Assembly (NCBI RefSeq): GCF_001885585.1
Contig: NZ_LSRP01000091.1
Span: 1 to 53,121, forward strand
Length of the DNA: 53,121 nt
Reading direction: 5' to 3'
Source: Pararhizobium antarcticum
GTDB taxonomy: Bacteria > Pseudomonadota > Alphaproteobacteria > Rhizobiales > Rhizobiaceae
The position numbers and the translations under genes were made by a program. Shown here one piece after another: positions 42,872-50,995 of this stretch. The notes under the pieces were generated by a model. That model had not been told where the DNA came from and ran no database searches. It saw nothing but the letters and a program-made list of their open reading frames with translations. Each line of letters starts with the position of its first letter. Positions within the stretch are counted from its first letter, which is position 1.

Positions 42872-43446
42872 CATTGGAACTGGATATCGATCCGGCGCTG
42901 TTCGGCGTCTGGCCGAAGGCGCTGGTCTATGATGGCCTGACGCCCGGTGGGCGCAACGCGGAACTTGAGGCGCAGGCCTGGGCTGCGGTGCTCGACACCA
43001 AGGCGGAAGCGGCATCGCCGCTCGATGATCTCCAGGACATGCTGAACGGCATGACCAAGGAACTGCGCATGCAGTTGCAGCAGTTTCAGGTGCTGCGCGA
43101 AAAGGCGGCAGAGCGGGCGCTTGTCGATGACAACGAGATCGACCGCAAGCAGACGCAAGCCGATGCCAAGGCGAGCATCGAAGCGATGTCGCTGATCGTG
43201 CGCACACTGGAAAAGATCGACAGCCTGCAAAGGACGATTGCGCATGACCGGCAAATGCAGGCCGAAGTGCAGATCGATGAGGATGATTATGAAGCATTGC
43301 GCGCGCAATTCGAGGCCCGGATCGAAAGCCGTGCGCAGCAGATTTCGGCCACGCGGCAACGGGAAGCCGCCGCCGCGCAAGAGCACGGAAACGCCGGTGC
43401 TGCCGCCGCCGGCAGCGGAGATGCAACCGGACCGCCGCCGCGATAA
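42868..43446 (+). CDS. Gene transfer agent small terminase-like protein (g1 position)
   Basis: 192 residues, largely helical: an N-terminal part (LFGVWPKALVYDGLTPGGRN), a long coiled coil (about 45-110, MTKELRMQLQQFQVLREKAA, then a heptad region to RTLEKIDSLQRTI) and an Ala/Gly-rich end. Coiled-coil length and position directly before the large terminase fit the TerS role of RcGTA g1, which recruits DNA to the packaging motor and lacks specific DNA recognition. The annotation is by position and architecture, not by strong motifs. The ATG overlaps the leader ORF stop. Confidence 0.7.
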   Translation: MTLELDIDPALFGVWPKALVYDGLTPGGRNAELEAQAWAAVLDTKAEAASPLDDLQDMLNGMTKELRMQLQQFQVLREKAAERALVDDNEIDRKQTQADAKASIEAMSLIVRTLEKIDSLQRTIAHDRQMQAEVQIDEDDYEALRAQFEARIESRAQQISATRQREAAAAQEHGNAGAAAAGSGDATGPPPR

Positions 43447-45133
43447 ACGCCTGACCAAGGGCGCGACGAAAGAGGCGGGCGAGGTTGTCGGCAAACATGG
43501 CAGGGAGATGGGCAAAATCCGGGTGGTGCACGCGCGGGCTACGGCCGATGCAAACGGAATGACGCAATCGATCGCATGCAACGGAACAGGTGTGTCAGAC
43601 AGGGCAAGGCCGATCTCCAACGCTTCGGAAAACACGATTTCGGATGGGTCAAGCAGTCCTTCTGCGCTGACCGTCTGCGATGGGCCGGGGGCCGACGAAT
43701 TGCTGCGGCACGGCAGCGTATCCGGCAACGCAGGCGATGCGGACGGCATGCCTGTTGGCCCAAGCCCAGGGAGGACAGGGCTTTTAAAGGAGGCGCAGGC
43801 GCTTCCATCCGGAGCGTGCAAAACAGGGTCTCCGAACAGTCGCGAGGATACGCCGGAGGCTGACGGTGCAGCGCAGGACGAGGGAGCCGATGCAAAAGCC
43901 TGCGCGCTGTACAGGCGGTTCCTGCGCGACTGGTTTTGCGTGTTGTGCGAGGAGCAGAAGCCGCCGGACGGCGATTGGCGGACCTGGGTGCTGATGGGCG
44001 GTCGCGGATCCGGCAAGACGCGGGCAGGCGCCGAATGGGTGCAGGCCATCGCCACGGCAAAGACGGCCGGCCCGGCCCGGCGGATCGCTCTAGTGGCCGA
44101 GACGCTGGGCGATGCACGGGAAGTGATGATCGACGGGATTTCCGGCATCTGCCGGATTGCCCGGGAGAACCGGCCGGATTTCGAGGTGTCGCGCCGCAGG
44201 CTGGTCTGGCCGAACGGGACGATCGCTCAGATCTTCTCGTCGGAAGACCCGGAATCGCTGCGCGGACCGCAATTCGACTTTGCCTGGTGCGACGAGCTTG
44301 GAAAATGGAAACACCCGCAGGAGACCTTCGACATGCTGCAGTTTGCGCTGCGGCTCGGCGACCATCCGCAGATGCTGGTGACCACGACGCCGCGGCCTTT
44401 GCCGCTGCTGAAGGCACTGATCGCCGATCCCGCGACGAAAACCCGCCGGATCCGGACCAGCGACAATGCACAGAACCTGGCGCCCGGTTTTCTCGACGCC
44501 ATGGCCAGGCGTTATGGCGGGACAAGGCTGGGCCGGCAGGAACTGGACGGCGAGATGATCGTCGATCGCCAGGATGCGCTGTGGTCACGGGCGCTGATCG
44601 AGGCGCTGAAGCTGCGCGATGCCGGATCCTTGTCGCGGATCGTCGTCGCGGTCGACCCGCCGGCCGGTGCCGGCGCGCAGTCCTGCTGCGGCATTGTCGT
44701 GGCCGGGCTCGATCGGCAGGGTCGGGGCGTGGTTCTTGCCGATTGCTCGGTGGACAGCGCCAGTCCGGCCGGATGGGCGCAGGCTGTGGTGCGCGCCTAT
44801 CGCCGCTTCGATGCCGACAGGGTCGTGGCGGAAATCAACCAGGGCGGAGACATGGTCACCGCCGTGCTGCGCGGCATCGATGCGCAGGTGCCGGTCAAGA
44901 CCGTCCGGGCATCGCGTGGCAAATGGCTGCGGGCCGAACCGGTGGCGGCGCTCTATGAACAGTCGCGCGTCGTTCATGCCGGTTCGTTTCCGGCGCTCGA
45001 AGACCAGATGTGCGATTTCGGGCCGGACGGGCTTTCGTCAGGCCGTTCGCCGGACCGGCTGGATGCGCTGGTCTGGGCTCTGACGGCGCTGATGCTGGAA
45101 GGGCATGGCGAACCGCGGGTGCGGGGGATCTGA
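43421..45133 (+). CDS. Gene transfer agent large terminase (packaging ATPase/nuclease)
   Basis: The packaging motor subunit. Walker A GGRGSGKTRAGAEW (about residue 192), Walker B region FDFAWCDELGKW, the coupling motif MLVTTTPRPLPLLK, and RNase H-like nuclease residues in VVAVDPPAG, VVAEINQGGD and SPDRLDALVW. The conserved part begins near 43910 (ALYRRFLRDWF). The 160 residues before it are low in similarity to anything and would be absent if translation began at ATG 43748 (about 461 aa, the usual size). No start has a good ribosome site, so 43421, which overlaps terS, is provisional. It would package random host DNA in a GTA. Confidence 0.85.
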   Translation: MQPDRRRDKRLTKGATKEAGEVVGKHGREMGKIRVVHARATADANGMTQSIACNGTGVSDRARPISNASENTISDGSSSPSALTVCDGPGADELLRHGSVSGNAGDADGMPVGPSPGRTGLLKEAQALPSGACKTGSPNSREDTPEADGAAQDEGADAKACALYRRFLRDWFCVLCEEQKPPDGDWRTWVLMGGRGSGKTRAGAEWVQAIATAKTAGPARRIALVAETLGDAREVMIDGISGICRIARENRPDFEVSRRRLVWPNGTIAQIFSSEDPESLRGPQFDFAWCDELGKWKHPQETFDMLQFALRLGDHPQMLVTTTPRPLPLLKALIADPATKTRRIRTSDNAQNLAPGFLDAMARRYGGTRLGRQELDGEMIVDRQDALWSRALIEALKLRDAGSLSRIVVAVDPPAGAGAQSCCGIVVAGLDRQGRGVVLADCSVDSASPAGWAQAVVRAYRRFDADRVVAEINQGGDMVTAVLRGIDAQVPVKTVRASRGKWLRAEPVAALYEQSRVVHAGSFPALEDQMCDFGPDGLSSGRSPDRLDALVWALTALMLEGHGEPRVRGI

Positions 45134-45176
45134 AACTCTGGTTTTCAATACGTCGCTTCGCGCCGTCCCGTCTGCT

Positions 45177-45320
45177 TCAGCGCGGGCTGTCGCTGGCAGT
45201 TTTCGGTGCAGCCGGTGCGTTGACACGCATCTGGTGCCACTCGTTTTCGATCCGGTCGAGCAGCGGCTGCGGGATCGTCGACCGTTCGGTTTCGGACGGT
45301 GTTTTGGTGTTGGCGTTCAC
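45177..45320 (-). CDS. Antisense 47-aa ORF
   Basis: GTG at 45320 is preceded by GGAGG at 6 nt, and the frame codes for a hydrophilic peptide with an amphipathic helix, PQPLLDRIENEWHQMR. The spacing and site are as good as those of accepted genes in the window. It runs against the GTA genes in the gap between terL and the lysin gene. It could be a small regulator or anti-sigma-like peptide; no family was recognised. Confidence 0.4.
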   Translation of the reverse strand: MNANTKTPSETERSTIPQPLLDRIENEWHQMRVNAPAAPKTASDSPR

Positions 45321-45404
45321 TGGATCCTCCTCGATCGGAACCGGGTTTACTGTCCGAAAAGAGATTTCACATCGTAAAGACAAAGTAAATCAGGGCATTA
45401 AACA

Positions 45405-45435
45405 GTTTAAACGATTGAATTCGGTTTAATCGATT
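45405..45435 (+). promoter_or_regulatory. Direct repeats before the lysin gene
   Basis: GTTTAAACGATT (45405-45416) and GTTTAATCGATT (45424-45435) differ at one position and lie 19 bp apart in an AT-rich gap. They may be operator half-sites for the lysin gene and the divergent mini-ORF. Confidence 0.45.
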
Positions 45436-45481
45436 TAAGGTCACAGTTTTTTCGACCCCATTCTTCGCGGAGTGTCTTGCC

Positions 45482-46129
45482 ATGACTTTCAAGCGCAATC
45501 TGTTCTTCAAGACGGTTCGTTCCAGCCTGTTCGACGGCAGGCTGTCTCGCGACCAAGTGGAGGGTATCTCGACTGTGCTTGACTGCTTTGAGAGCCGCAC
45601 GGATGTCCCGGACAGTCGCTGGCGCGCCTATATCTTGGCGACCGCGCATCACGAGACGGGCGCGACAATGCAGCCGGTGCGCGAGACCTTTGCGAAAAGT
45701 GACGACCGGGCAATCGCCATTCTCGACAGTGCCTATGGCCGCGGCCGCCTGCCATCGGTTTCCGTGCCCTATTGGCGACGCGACGCGGAGGGCAAGAGCT
45801 GGCTGGGACGCGGGCTTGTGCAATTGACCCACAGGGCAAACTACGCGCGCATGACGGAACTGACCGGGATTGATCTGCTCGCCGACCCCGACCGGGCCAT
45901 GGAAACAGGGGTGGCTGCCGAGATTGTCGTCGTGGGCATGATCCGCGGCAGTTTTACCGGCAAGCGGCTTTCGGATTATTTTACGGTTGCCCGGACCGAC
46001 TGGACCGGCGCCCGGCGGATCATCAACGGCCGCGACCGGGCTGCGATCGTCGCGGGATATGCCAAAGCCTATCACGCGGCGATCACGCTGTCCGCTCCGG
46101 ACGGGCAGCCTGGCGGACTGCTGGCTTGA
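45482..46129 (+). CDS. GH19-type endolysin (chitinase-like lysozyme)
   Basis: 215 residues. The AYILATAHHETGATMQPVRE stretch holds the catalytic Glu of the family 19 glycoside hydrolase lysozymes, with GRGLVQLTHRANYARM as the other conserved block and LLADPDRAMETGVAAEIVV following. The fold is that of phage endolysins that cut peptidoglycan. No signal peptide is seen, so release would need a holin. It sits between terminase and portal, unlike the RcGTA reference cluster in which lysis genes are encoded elsewhere. Its own AT-rich promoter region with direct repeats lies upstream. GCGGAGTG lies before the ATG. Confidence 0.85.
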   Translation: MTFKRNLFFKTVRSSLFDGRLSRDQVEGISTVLDCFESRTDVPDSRWRAYILATAHHETGATMQPVRETFAKSDDRAIAILDSAYGRGRLPSVSVPYWRRDAEGKSWLGRGLVQLTHRANYARMTELTGIDLLADPDRAMETGVAAEIVVVGMIRGSFTGKRLSDYFTVARTDWTGARRIINGRDRAAIVAGYAKAYHAAITLSAPDGQPGGLLA

Positions 46130-46176
46130 GGTGACGCGCCTCTGATTTCGAACGATCTCTTTCAAGGATATGGCCG

Positions 46177-47358
46177 ATGAAAAATCCTTTCCGCCTGCCG
46201 TGGCTGCGCCCGGGGGACCGACCCGGTTATGCCGAGGCCCAGGCAAAGACCGAAGCGAAGGCCGCGACCGGCTTCATTGCGCTTTCCAAGGATGCGCGGG
46301 CGCACTGGACCGGCCGGACCTATGCCGGACTTTCACGCGAGGGGTTCATGAAGAACCCGGCCGCGCATCGGGCGGTGCGGCTGATTTCGGAGGCTGCTGC
46401 ATCGGTGCCGCTGCTGCTCTATGAGGGCATACGCGAAACAAGCGAGCATCCGGTGCTGGCGCTGCTGGCCAGACCGAACGCCCGCATGGGCGGCGTCGAT
46501 TTTCTCGAAACGCTCTACGGCCATCTGCTGCTGTCGGGCAATGCCTATGTCGAGGCGCTCCGTGTCGGCGAGGCGGTGCGGGAACTGCACCTTCTGCGCC
46601 CCGACCGGATGCGCATCCTCGAAGGCCGGGATGGCTGGCCGGAGGCCTATGAATACCGCGTCGGCACGCTGTCGCGCCGGCATGCCGTCGGTGCCGGCGG
46701 GCTCTTGCATCTGCGGCTGTTCCATCCGCTCGACGACCATCTCGGTTTTCCGCCGCTGGAAGCCGCGCAGATGGCGCTCGATCTTTCCAATGCGGCGGCG
46801 ACCTGGAACAAGGCGCTGCTCGACAATTCGGCCCGGCCGTCCGGTGCGCTGGTCTACCAGCCGAAGGAGGGCGGCAATCTTTCGGCCGACCAGTATGAGC
46901 GGCTGAAGACCGAACTCGACGAAGGTTATTCCGGCCCGATGCGGGCCGGGCGGCCGCTGCTGCTGGAGGGTGGGCTCGACTGGAAGGCGATGGGACTTTC
47001 GCCGAAGGACATGGATTTTGTCGAGGCGAAGAATGGCGCCGCCCGCGACATTGCACTGGCCTTCGGCGTGCCGCCGATGCTGCTCGGCATTCCCGGCGAC
47101 AACACCTATGCCAACTATCAGGAGGCCAACCGCGCCTTCTATCGCCTGACGGTTCTGCCGATGCTGTTTCGCACGCTCTCGGCGCTATCAGGCTGGTTTT
47201 CGGAAAGCCTGGGCGAGACGCTGCGACTGGCGCCGGACCTTGACCAGGTGGCCGGGCTGTCAGCGGAACGTGCGGAGGTCTGGGCGCGGCTGAAGGATGC
47301 GGATTTCCTCAGCAACGCGGAAAAACGACAGGCCGTGGGCTATTCGGTCGAAGAGTAG
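46177..47358 (+). CDS. Gene transfer agent portal protein (HK97 family)
   Basis: 393 residues. The portal dodecamer forms the DNA entry vertex. Family features are FMKNPAAHRAVRLISEAAAS, FLETLYGHLLLSGNAYVEAL, LRPDRMRIL, HLRLFHPLDDHLGFPPLEAA, and in the C-terminal half GLSPKDMDFVEAKNGAARDI followed by AFGVPPMLLGIPGDNTYANY. Length is near RcGTA g3 (about 396). The stop at 47358 is followed by a terminator-like hairpin and a 270-bp control-like gap. Confidence 0.93.
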   Translation: MKNPFRLPWLRPGDRPGYAEAQAKTEAKAATGFIALSKDARAHWTGRTYAGLSREGFMKNPAAHRAVRLISEAAASVPLLLYEGIRETSEHPVLALLARPNARMGGVDFLETLYGHLLLSGNAYVEALRVGEAVRELHLLRPDRMRILEGRDGWPEAYEYRVGTLSRRHAVGAGGLLHLRLFHPLDDHLGFPPLEAAQMALDLSNAAATWNKALLDNSARPSGALVYQPKEGGNLSADQYERLKTELDEGYSGPMRAGRPLLLEGGLDWKAMGLSPKDMDFVEAKNGAARDIALAFGVPPMLLGIPGDNTYANYQEANRAFYRLTVLPMLFRTLSALSGWFSESLGETLRLAPDLDQVAGLSAERAEVWARLKDADFLSNAEKRQAVGYSVEE

Positions 47359-47392
47359 CGTTGCCGGCCGAGATCTGGGTTCAGATCGTTTG

Positions 47393-47415
47393 AAGGGTGA
47401 AAATCCCTTTTGTTT
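47393..47415 (+). terminator. Terminator-like hairpin after the portal gene
   Basis: AAGGG (47393-47397), 7-nt loop, CCCTT (47405-47409) and a T-rich tail. It would reduce read-through from the packaging genes into the capsid genes. Confidence 0.5.
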
Positions 47416-47538
47416 CAGCGCTTTGGAGCCAAGACCGGACTCTTAATCCGGGCTTGGTTGAATCAGACTGTGAAGGCCTTGATTCAATCTTCGAAGACAA
47501 AGGGGCAAGCGATTCAAATGATTCAGGGAAATCGAATG

Positions 47539-47577
47539 CCTGACGTCTGGTCAGGCCGCCACTGACCTAACGTCAGG
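47539..47577. repeat. Composite inverted repeat in the portal-to-membrane-protein gap
   Basis: CCTGACGTCTGGTCAG (47539-47554) is complementary to CTGACCTAACGTCAGG (47562-47577) at 14 of 16 positions with a 7-nt loop. TTGAATCA/TGATTCAA arms lie about 80 bp before it and further GATTCA copies between, making the region look like an operator cluster. Confidence 0.55.
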
Positions 47578-47632
47578 CGGTTCGAAACGCCGCGAATGGC
47601 GTGATTTGACACTAGCATCAAGGGCTTAACAA

Positions 47633-47944
47633 ATGACTGATTTTGGCAATGATCCCGGCCTCTGGGCGGCGAGAAGCATCGGCTCGGCGGCGGGTGCTGC
47701 GGTGTCGCTGGTCTACATGCTGCCCAAGGGCCGGCGCGAGGCGGCATCGCGGTTTTTCACCGGAATGCTCTGCGGTCTGATCTTCGGCGGGCCGGCCGGG
47801 CTCTGGATCGTTTCACGACTGGGCGTCGCCGGCAGCCTGTCGGGGACGGAAGTCATGCTGGCCGGTTCGGCGGCTGCAAGCCTCTCGGCCTGGTGGGTGC
47901 TCGGCGCGGTGGCGCGGGTGGCGGATCGGTATGGGCGGAAGTAG
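47633..47944 (+). CDS. DUF6107-type small membrane protein (g3.5 position)
   Basis: 103 residues with two to three hydrophobic segments (AARSIGSAAGAAVSLVYML; FFTGMLCGLIFGGPAGLWIV; AAASLSAWWVLGAVARVAD). It occupies the place of RcGTA g3.5 between portal and protease. DUF6107 proteins are known from rhizobial GTA-like clusters. The membrane topology would fit a holin-like partner of the lysin, but that is inference. The GTA transcript may restart here, since a terminator and inverted repeats precede it. Confidence 0.68.
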   Translation: MTDFGNDPGLWAARSIGSAAGAAVSLVYMLPKGRREAASRFFTGMLCGLIFGGPAGLWIVSRLGVAGSLSGTEVMLAGSAAASLSAWWVLGAVARVADRYGRK

Positions 47945-48033
47945 GCAATAGGAAACAGGCGATAGGCAGTAGGCAGTAGGCAGTCGGGAAAAGGTTGTTG
48001 GCTGGCGAAATTCCTCCTGCCTACTGCCTATCG
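47941..48033 (+). repeat. Heptamer minisatellite and perfect 17-bp inverted repeat before the protease gene
   Basis: Seven degenerate copies of a 7-mer (GTAGGCA type) run from 47941 to 47989. CGATAGGCAGTAGGCAG (47960-47976) is the exact reverse complement of CTGCCTACTGCCTATCG (48017-48033), so the transcript forms a 17-bp stem 28 nt before the protease ATG. Confidence 0.8.
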
Positions 48034-48061
48034 GCTCCCCTCTTTAAATTCGGAGATATCC

Positions 48062-48646
48062 ATGACGACCGACAGACTGCCTGTCTGGCGAACGAAGAAG
48101 TTTGCCAATCTGACACTTGCCGGGGTGACCGGCGCGGGGCGTTTTTCCGGTTATGCCAGCATCTTCGGCGAGGTCGATCTCGGCAAGGATGCGATCGAGC
48201 CCGGCGCCTTTTCGCGCTCGCTGTCCCGGCGTGGTGCGTCCGGCGTGCGCATGCTTTTCCAGCATGATCCGGGCGAGCCGCTCGGGGCCTGGAAAACGAT
48301 CCGCGAGGATGCACGCGGGCTCTATGTCGAAGGCCAGCTTTCGCCGGGCGTGGCGCGGGCGCAGGAGGTGCACCAGCTGATGAAGGCGGGCGCGCTCGAC
48401 GGTCTCTCGATCGGTTTCCAGACCGTCAAGGCAAAGACCGACGGTAGGAGCGGCGTACGCCGCATCCTCGAGGCGGACCTCTGGGAAATCTCGATCGTGA
48501 CCTTCCCGATGCTGCCCTCGGCGCGCGTCTCGAACGTTAAGAATGCGCGGTGGTTCCGCGACCCCGAAACGGAACTCGTGCGCCGGATGCGGCGGGCGAC
48601 CCGGATGATGAAACTCCAAGCAGACAAGGACAGGCTTCATGACTGA
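48062..48646 (+). CDS. HK97-family prohead protease
   Basis: 194 residues. The catalytic His is in RMLFQHDPGEPLGAW and the Ser in GLSIGFQT, with DLWEISIVTFPML at the end, as in U35 prohead proteases. It cleaves the scaffold part of the capsid protein in the assembled procapsid. It is the counterpart of RcGTA g4. It overlaps the capsid gene by 8 nt. GGAGA lies about 6 nt before the ATG, just after the hairpin. Confidence 0.93.
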   Translation: MTTDRLPVWRTKKFANLTLAGVTGAGRFSGYASIFGEVDLGKDAIEPGAFSRSLSRRGASGVRMLFQHDPGEPLGAWKTIREDARGLYVEGQLSPGVARAQEVHQLMKAGALDGLSIGFQTVKAKTDGRSGVRRILEADLWEISIVTFPMLPSARVSNVKNARWFRDPETELVRRMRRATRMMKLQADKDRLHD

Positions 48647-49922
48647 GACACAAACGATGCAAAAACCGCGCATGGCACCGGAAATCAGGGTGGCACCGGA
48701 AATCAAGACCGTTCCGGAGACCATGACGGCGGCCTTCGACGACTTCATGGGCGCCTTCGAGGCCTTCAAGGAGACCAATGACCGGCGGCTCGGCGAACTC
48801 GAAACCAGGCTGACCGCCGATGTCGTGACCCGCGACAAGATGGACCGGATCAACCGGACGATGGACGAGCAGAAACGTATGCTCGACCAGCTGGTGCTGA
48901 AGAAGGCGCGCCCGGCACTCGGCCGCAGCGACGCGGCGAGCCTCGAGACCGTCGAGCACAAGGCGGCGTTTGAAGGCTATATGCGTCGCGGCGACGAGCA
49001 GGGCCTGCGCGACCTCGAAGGCAAGGCGTTTTCGATCGGTTCGGCCACAGACGGCGGTTACCTTGTGCCGAACGAGACCGACAACGAGATCGGCCGAAGG
49101 CTGTCCGTGGTCTCGCCGATCCGGGCACTGGCAACCGTGCGGCAGGTTTCGGGCGCGGTTCTGAAGAAACCGTTTGCGCTGGCCGGCATGGCGACCGGCT
49201 GGGTCTCGGAGACGGCGGTGCGGCCGCAGACGACGACGCCGCAGCTGGCGGAGCTGTCCTTTCCGACGATGGAGCTCTATGCGATGCCGGCGGCAACGGC
49301 AGCACTGCTCGACGATGCAGCGGTCGATATCGAGAACTGGATCGCGTCGGAGGTCGACATAGCCTTTGGCGAGCAGGAAGGCACGGCCTTCGTTTCCGGT
49401 GACGGCGTCAACAAGCCGAAGGGCTTTCTCAGCTACACCAATGTGGCCGAGACTGGCTGGAGCTGGGGCAATATCGGCTATGTCGCCACGGGGGCTGCAG
49501 GCGCCTTCAAGGCCAGCGGCCCCTCCGACACGCTGATCGACACGATCTATGCGCTGAAGGCCGGGCACCGGCAGAATGCCAGCTTCGTCATGAACCGCAA
49601 GGTGCAGGCGGAAATCCGCAAGTTCAAGGATGCCGACGGCAACTATCTCTGGCACCCGCCGGCCGCTGTCGGCCAGGCGGCATCGCTGATGGGCTTTCCG
49701 ATCACTGAAGCCGAAGACATGCCGGATATCGCCGCCAACAGTTATGGCATCGCCTTCGGCAATTTTGCCGCCGGCTACCTGATCGTCGACCGCACCGGCG
49801 TGCGCGTGCTGCGCGATCCCTATTCGGCCAAGCCCTATGTTCTCTTCTATACGACCAAGCGGGTCGGCGGCGGCGTGCAGAACTTCGAGGCCATCAAGCT
49901 GGTCAAATTCGCCGCCTCCTAA
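48639..49922 (+). CDS. Major capsid protein (HK97 fold)
   Basis: 427 residues. The first 90 or so (about 25-95) form a coiled-coil scaffold to be removed by the protease. The capsid domain starts near KAFSIGSATDGGYLVPNETD and follows the HK97 order: SPIRALATVRQ, VSETAVRPQTTTPQLAEL, then FPTMELYAMPAATAALLDDA, and the end YVLFYTTKRVGGGVQNF. It is the counterpart of RcGTA g5. A short upstream ribosome site lies within the protease gene. A 165-bp gap with a strong hairpin follows. Confidence 0.94.
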   Translation: MTETQTMQKPRMAPEIRVAPEIKTVPETMTAAFDDFMGAFEAFKETNDRRLGELETRLTADVVTRDKMDRINRTMDEQKRMLDQLVLKKARPALGRSDAASLETVEHKAAFEGYMRRGDEQGLRDLEGKAFSIGSATDGGYLVPNETDNEIGRRLSVVSPIRALATVRQVSGAVLKKPFALAGMATGWVSETAVRPQTTTPQLAELSFPTMELYAMPAATAALLDDAAVDIENWIASEVDIAFGEQEGTAFVSGDGVNKPKGFLSYTNVAETGWSWGNIGYVATGAAGAFKASGPSDTLIDTIYALKAGHRQNASFVMNRKVQAEIRKFKDADGNYLWHPPAAVGQAASLMGFPITEAEDMPDIAANSYGIAFGNFAAGYLIVDRTGVRVLRDPYSAKPYVLFYTTKRVGGGVQNFEAIKLVKFAAS

Positions 49923-50014
49923 ATTTCGCATCTTGAAAAACCGGCCGGCCGCCCTTGTTCAAAAGGGTGTCGACAGTTCGTGCCCGGCGGTCTTCCCTGC
50001 CGCCGGAGCATGAA

Positions 50015-50047
50015 GGCGGACGCGGTTCCCCTCCCGCTGCGTCCGCC
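50015..50047. terminator. Hairpin between capsid and connector genes
   Basis: GGCGGACGC (50015-50023) pairs perfectly with GCGTCCGCC (50039-50047). There is no T tract, so it may act as an attenuator or an RNA-stabilising element, giving more capsid than downstream protein. Confidence 0.45.
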
Positions 50048-50087
50048 ACCTCTTTCACAGCCATGATCCCGTCGACGGAGACATCCA

Positions 50088-50657
50088 ATGACCATTGCCG
50101 AACTGACGCCGCCCGGCGGCGAGCCGCTGACGCTTGCCGAAACGAAGGCGCATCTGCGCATCGACGGCACGCTCGAGGATACGCTGATCGAGGCGCTGAT
50201 CCGGGCCGTGCGGCAGTATCTTGAGCAGACCACCGGGCTCGTCCTGATCAGCCGGACGTTTCGGCTCTATCGCGACGACTGGCCGGAGGGAGCGGTGATT
50301 CCCATTGCGAAAAGCCCGGTGCAAAGCATTGACCTGGTTACGATTTATGATGCGGCCGGCCTGCCGCAGGACGTGGCGCTGGCGGATGCCGTGCTCGATG
50401 GACAATCGCGTCCGGCGCGACTGCTGCTTGCGACCCGGCCGTTGATCGGGCGCGAAATCAACGGCATCGAGATCGACTTCACCGCCGGTTTCGGTGAGGC
50501 GGGCACGGATATACCCGATACGCTCAAACGCGCCATGCTGCTGCATGTGGCGCTGCTTTACGAATGCCGCGGCGCCGTTTCACCCGACAGCCAGCCGGCG
50601 GCAGTGCCCGTCGGTTACGACCGGCTGATCGCGCCGTTTTGCCGGCGGGGGCTGTGA
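50088..50657 (+). CDS. Head-tail connector protein (gp6-like, g6)
   Basis: 189 residues of the phage gp6-like/phiE125 gp8 head-tail connector family. LTLAETKAHLRIDGTLEDTL is the hallmark helix pair, followed by RAVRQYLEQTTGLVLISRTF, RLYRDDWPEGAVIPIAKSP and VIDFTAGFG-like IEIDFTAGFGEAG, then helices and CRGAVSPDSQ. It would form the ring below the portal. It abuts the next gene (2 nt). Confidence 0.88.
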   Translation: MTIAELTPPGGEPLTLAETKAHLRIDGTLEDTLIEALIRAVRQYLEQTTGLVLISRTFRLYRDDWPEGAVIPIAKSPVQSIDLVTIYDAAGLPQDVALADAVLDGQSRPARLLLATRPLIGREINGIEIDFTAGFGEAGTDIPDTLKRAMLLHVALLYECRGAVSPDSQPAAVPVGYDRLIAPFCRRGL

Positions 50658-50659
50658 CG

Positions 50660-50995
50660 ATGGACACGACACTGCTTGATTCCGGCCAGCTGTCCGCCCG
50701 GCTGGAGCTGGAAATGCCACAGCCGGTCACCGACGGGCAGGGCGGCATCGTCGCGGGCTATGCGATCGTGGCGTCGCTCTGGGCGATGATCGAGCCGGTC
50801 GCGATGCCGGACCGCGAGCAGGCGGACAGGGCGGTGTTTTCGATCACGCACCGGATCACCATCCGGTTTCGCGACGACGTGACAGCCGGCATGCGGTTTC
50901 GCAAGGGCGCGCGGCTGTTCATCATCCGGGCGCATAGTGACCCCGACGAGAGGCGCCGCTACCTCGTCTGCCGCTGCGAGGAGGACGGGCGATGA
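50660..50995 (+). CDS. Head closure / head-tail adaptor protein (g7 position)
   Basis: 111 residues. LSARLELEMPQPVTDGQGGI, WAMIEPVAMPDREQADRAVF, HRITIRFRDDVTAGMRFRKG and RLFIIRAHSDPDERRRYLVC follow the phage head-tail adaptor (gp16/HTJ) family, a small beta-barrel stopper. The ATG at 50660 follows the connector stop by 2 nt; the frame opens earlier only through gp6. A 4-nt overlap (ATGA) joins it to the next gene. Confidence 0.85.
   Translation: MDTTLLDSGQLSARLELEMPQPVTDGQGGIVAGYAIVASLWAMIEPVAMPDREQADRAVFSITHRITIRFRDDVTAGMRFRKGARLFIIRAHSDPDERRRYLVCRCEEDGR

Noticed and set aside
43576..43863. 95-codon frame inside the terminase N-terminal region
   Set aside because: It lies in another frame over the terminase ORF, without a ribosome site or similarity. 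It was considered as a gene filling the gap but not supported.
47941..48033. CRISPR array
   Set aside because: Units are 7 bp without spacers; it is a minisatellite with an inverted repeat, not repeat-spacer DNA.
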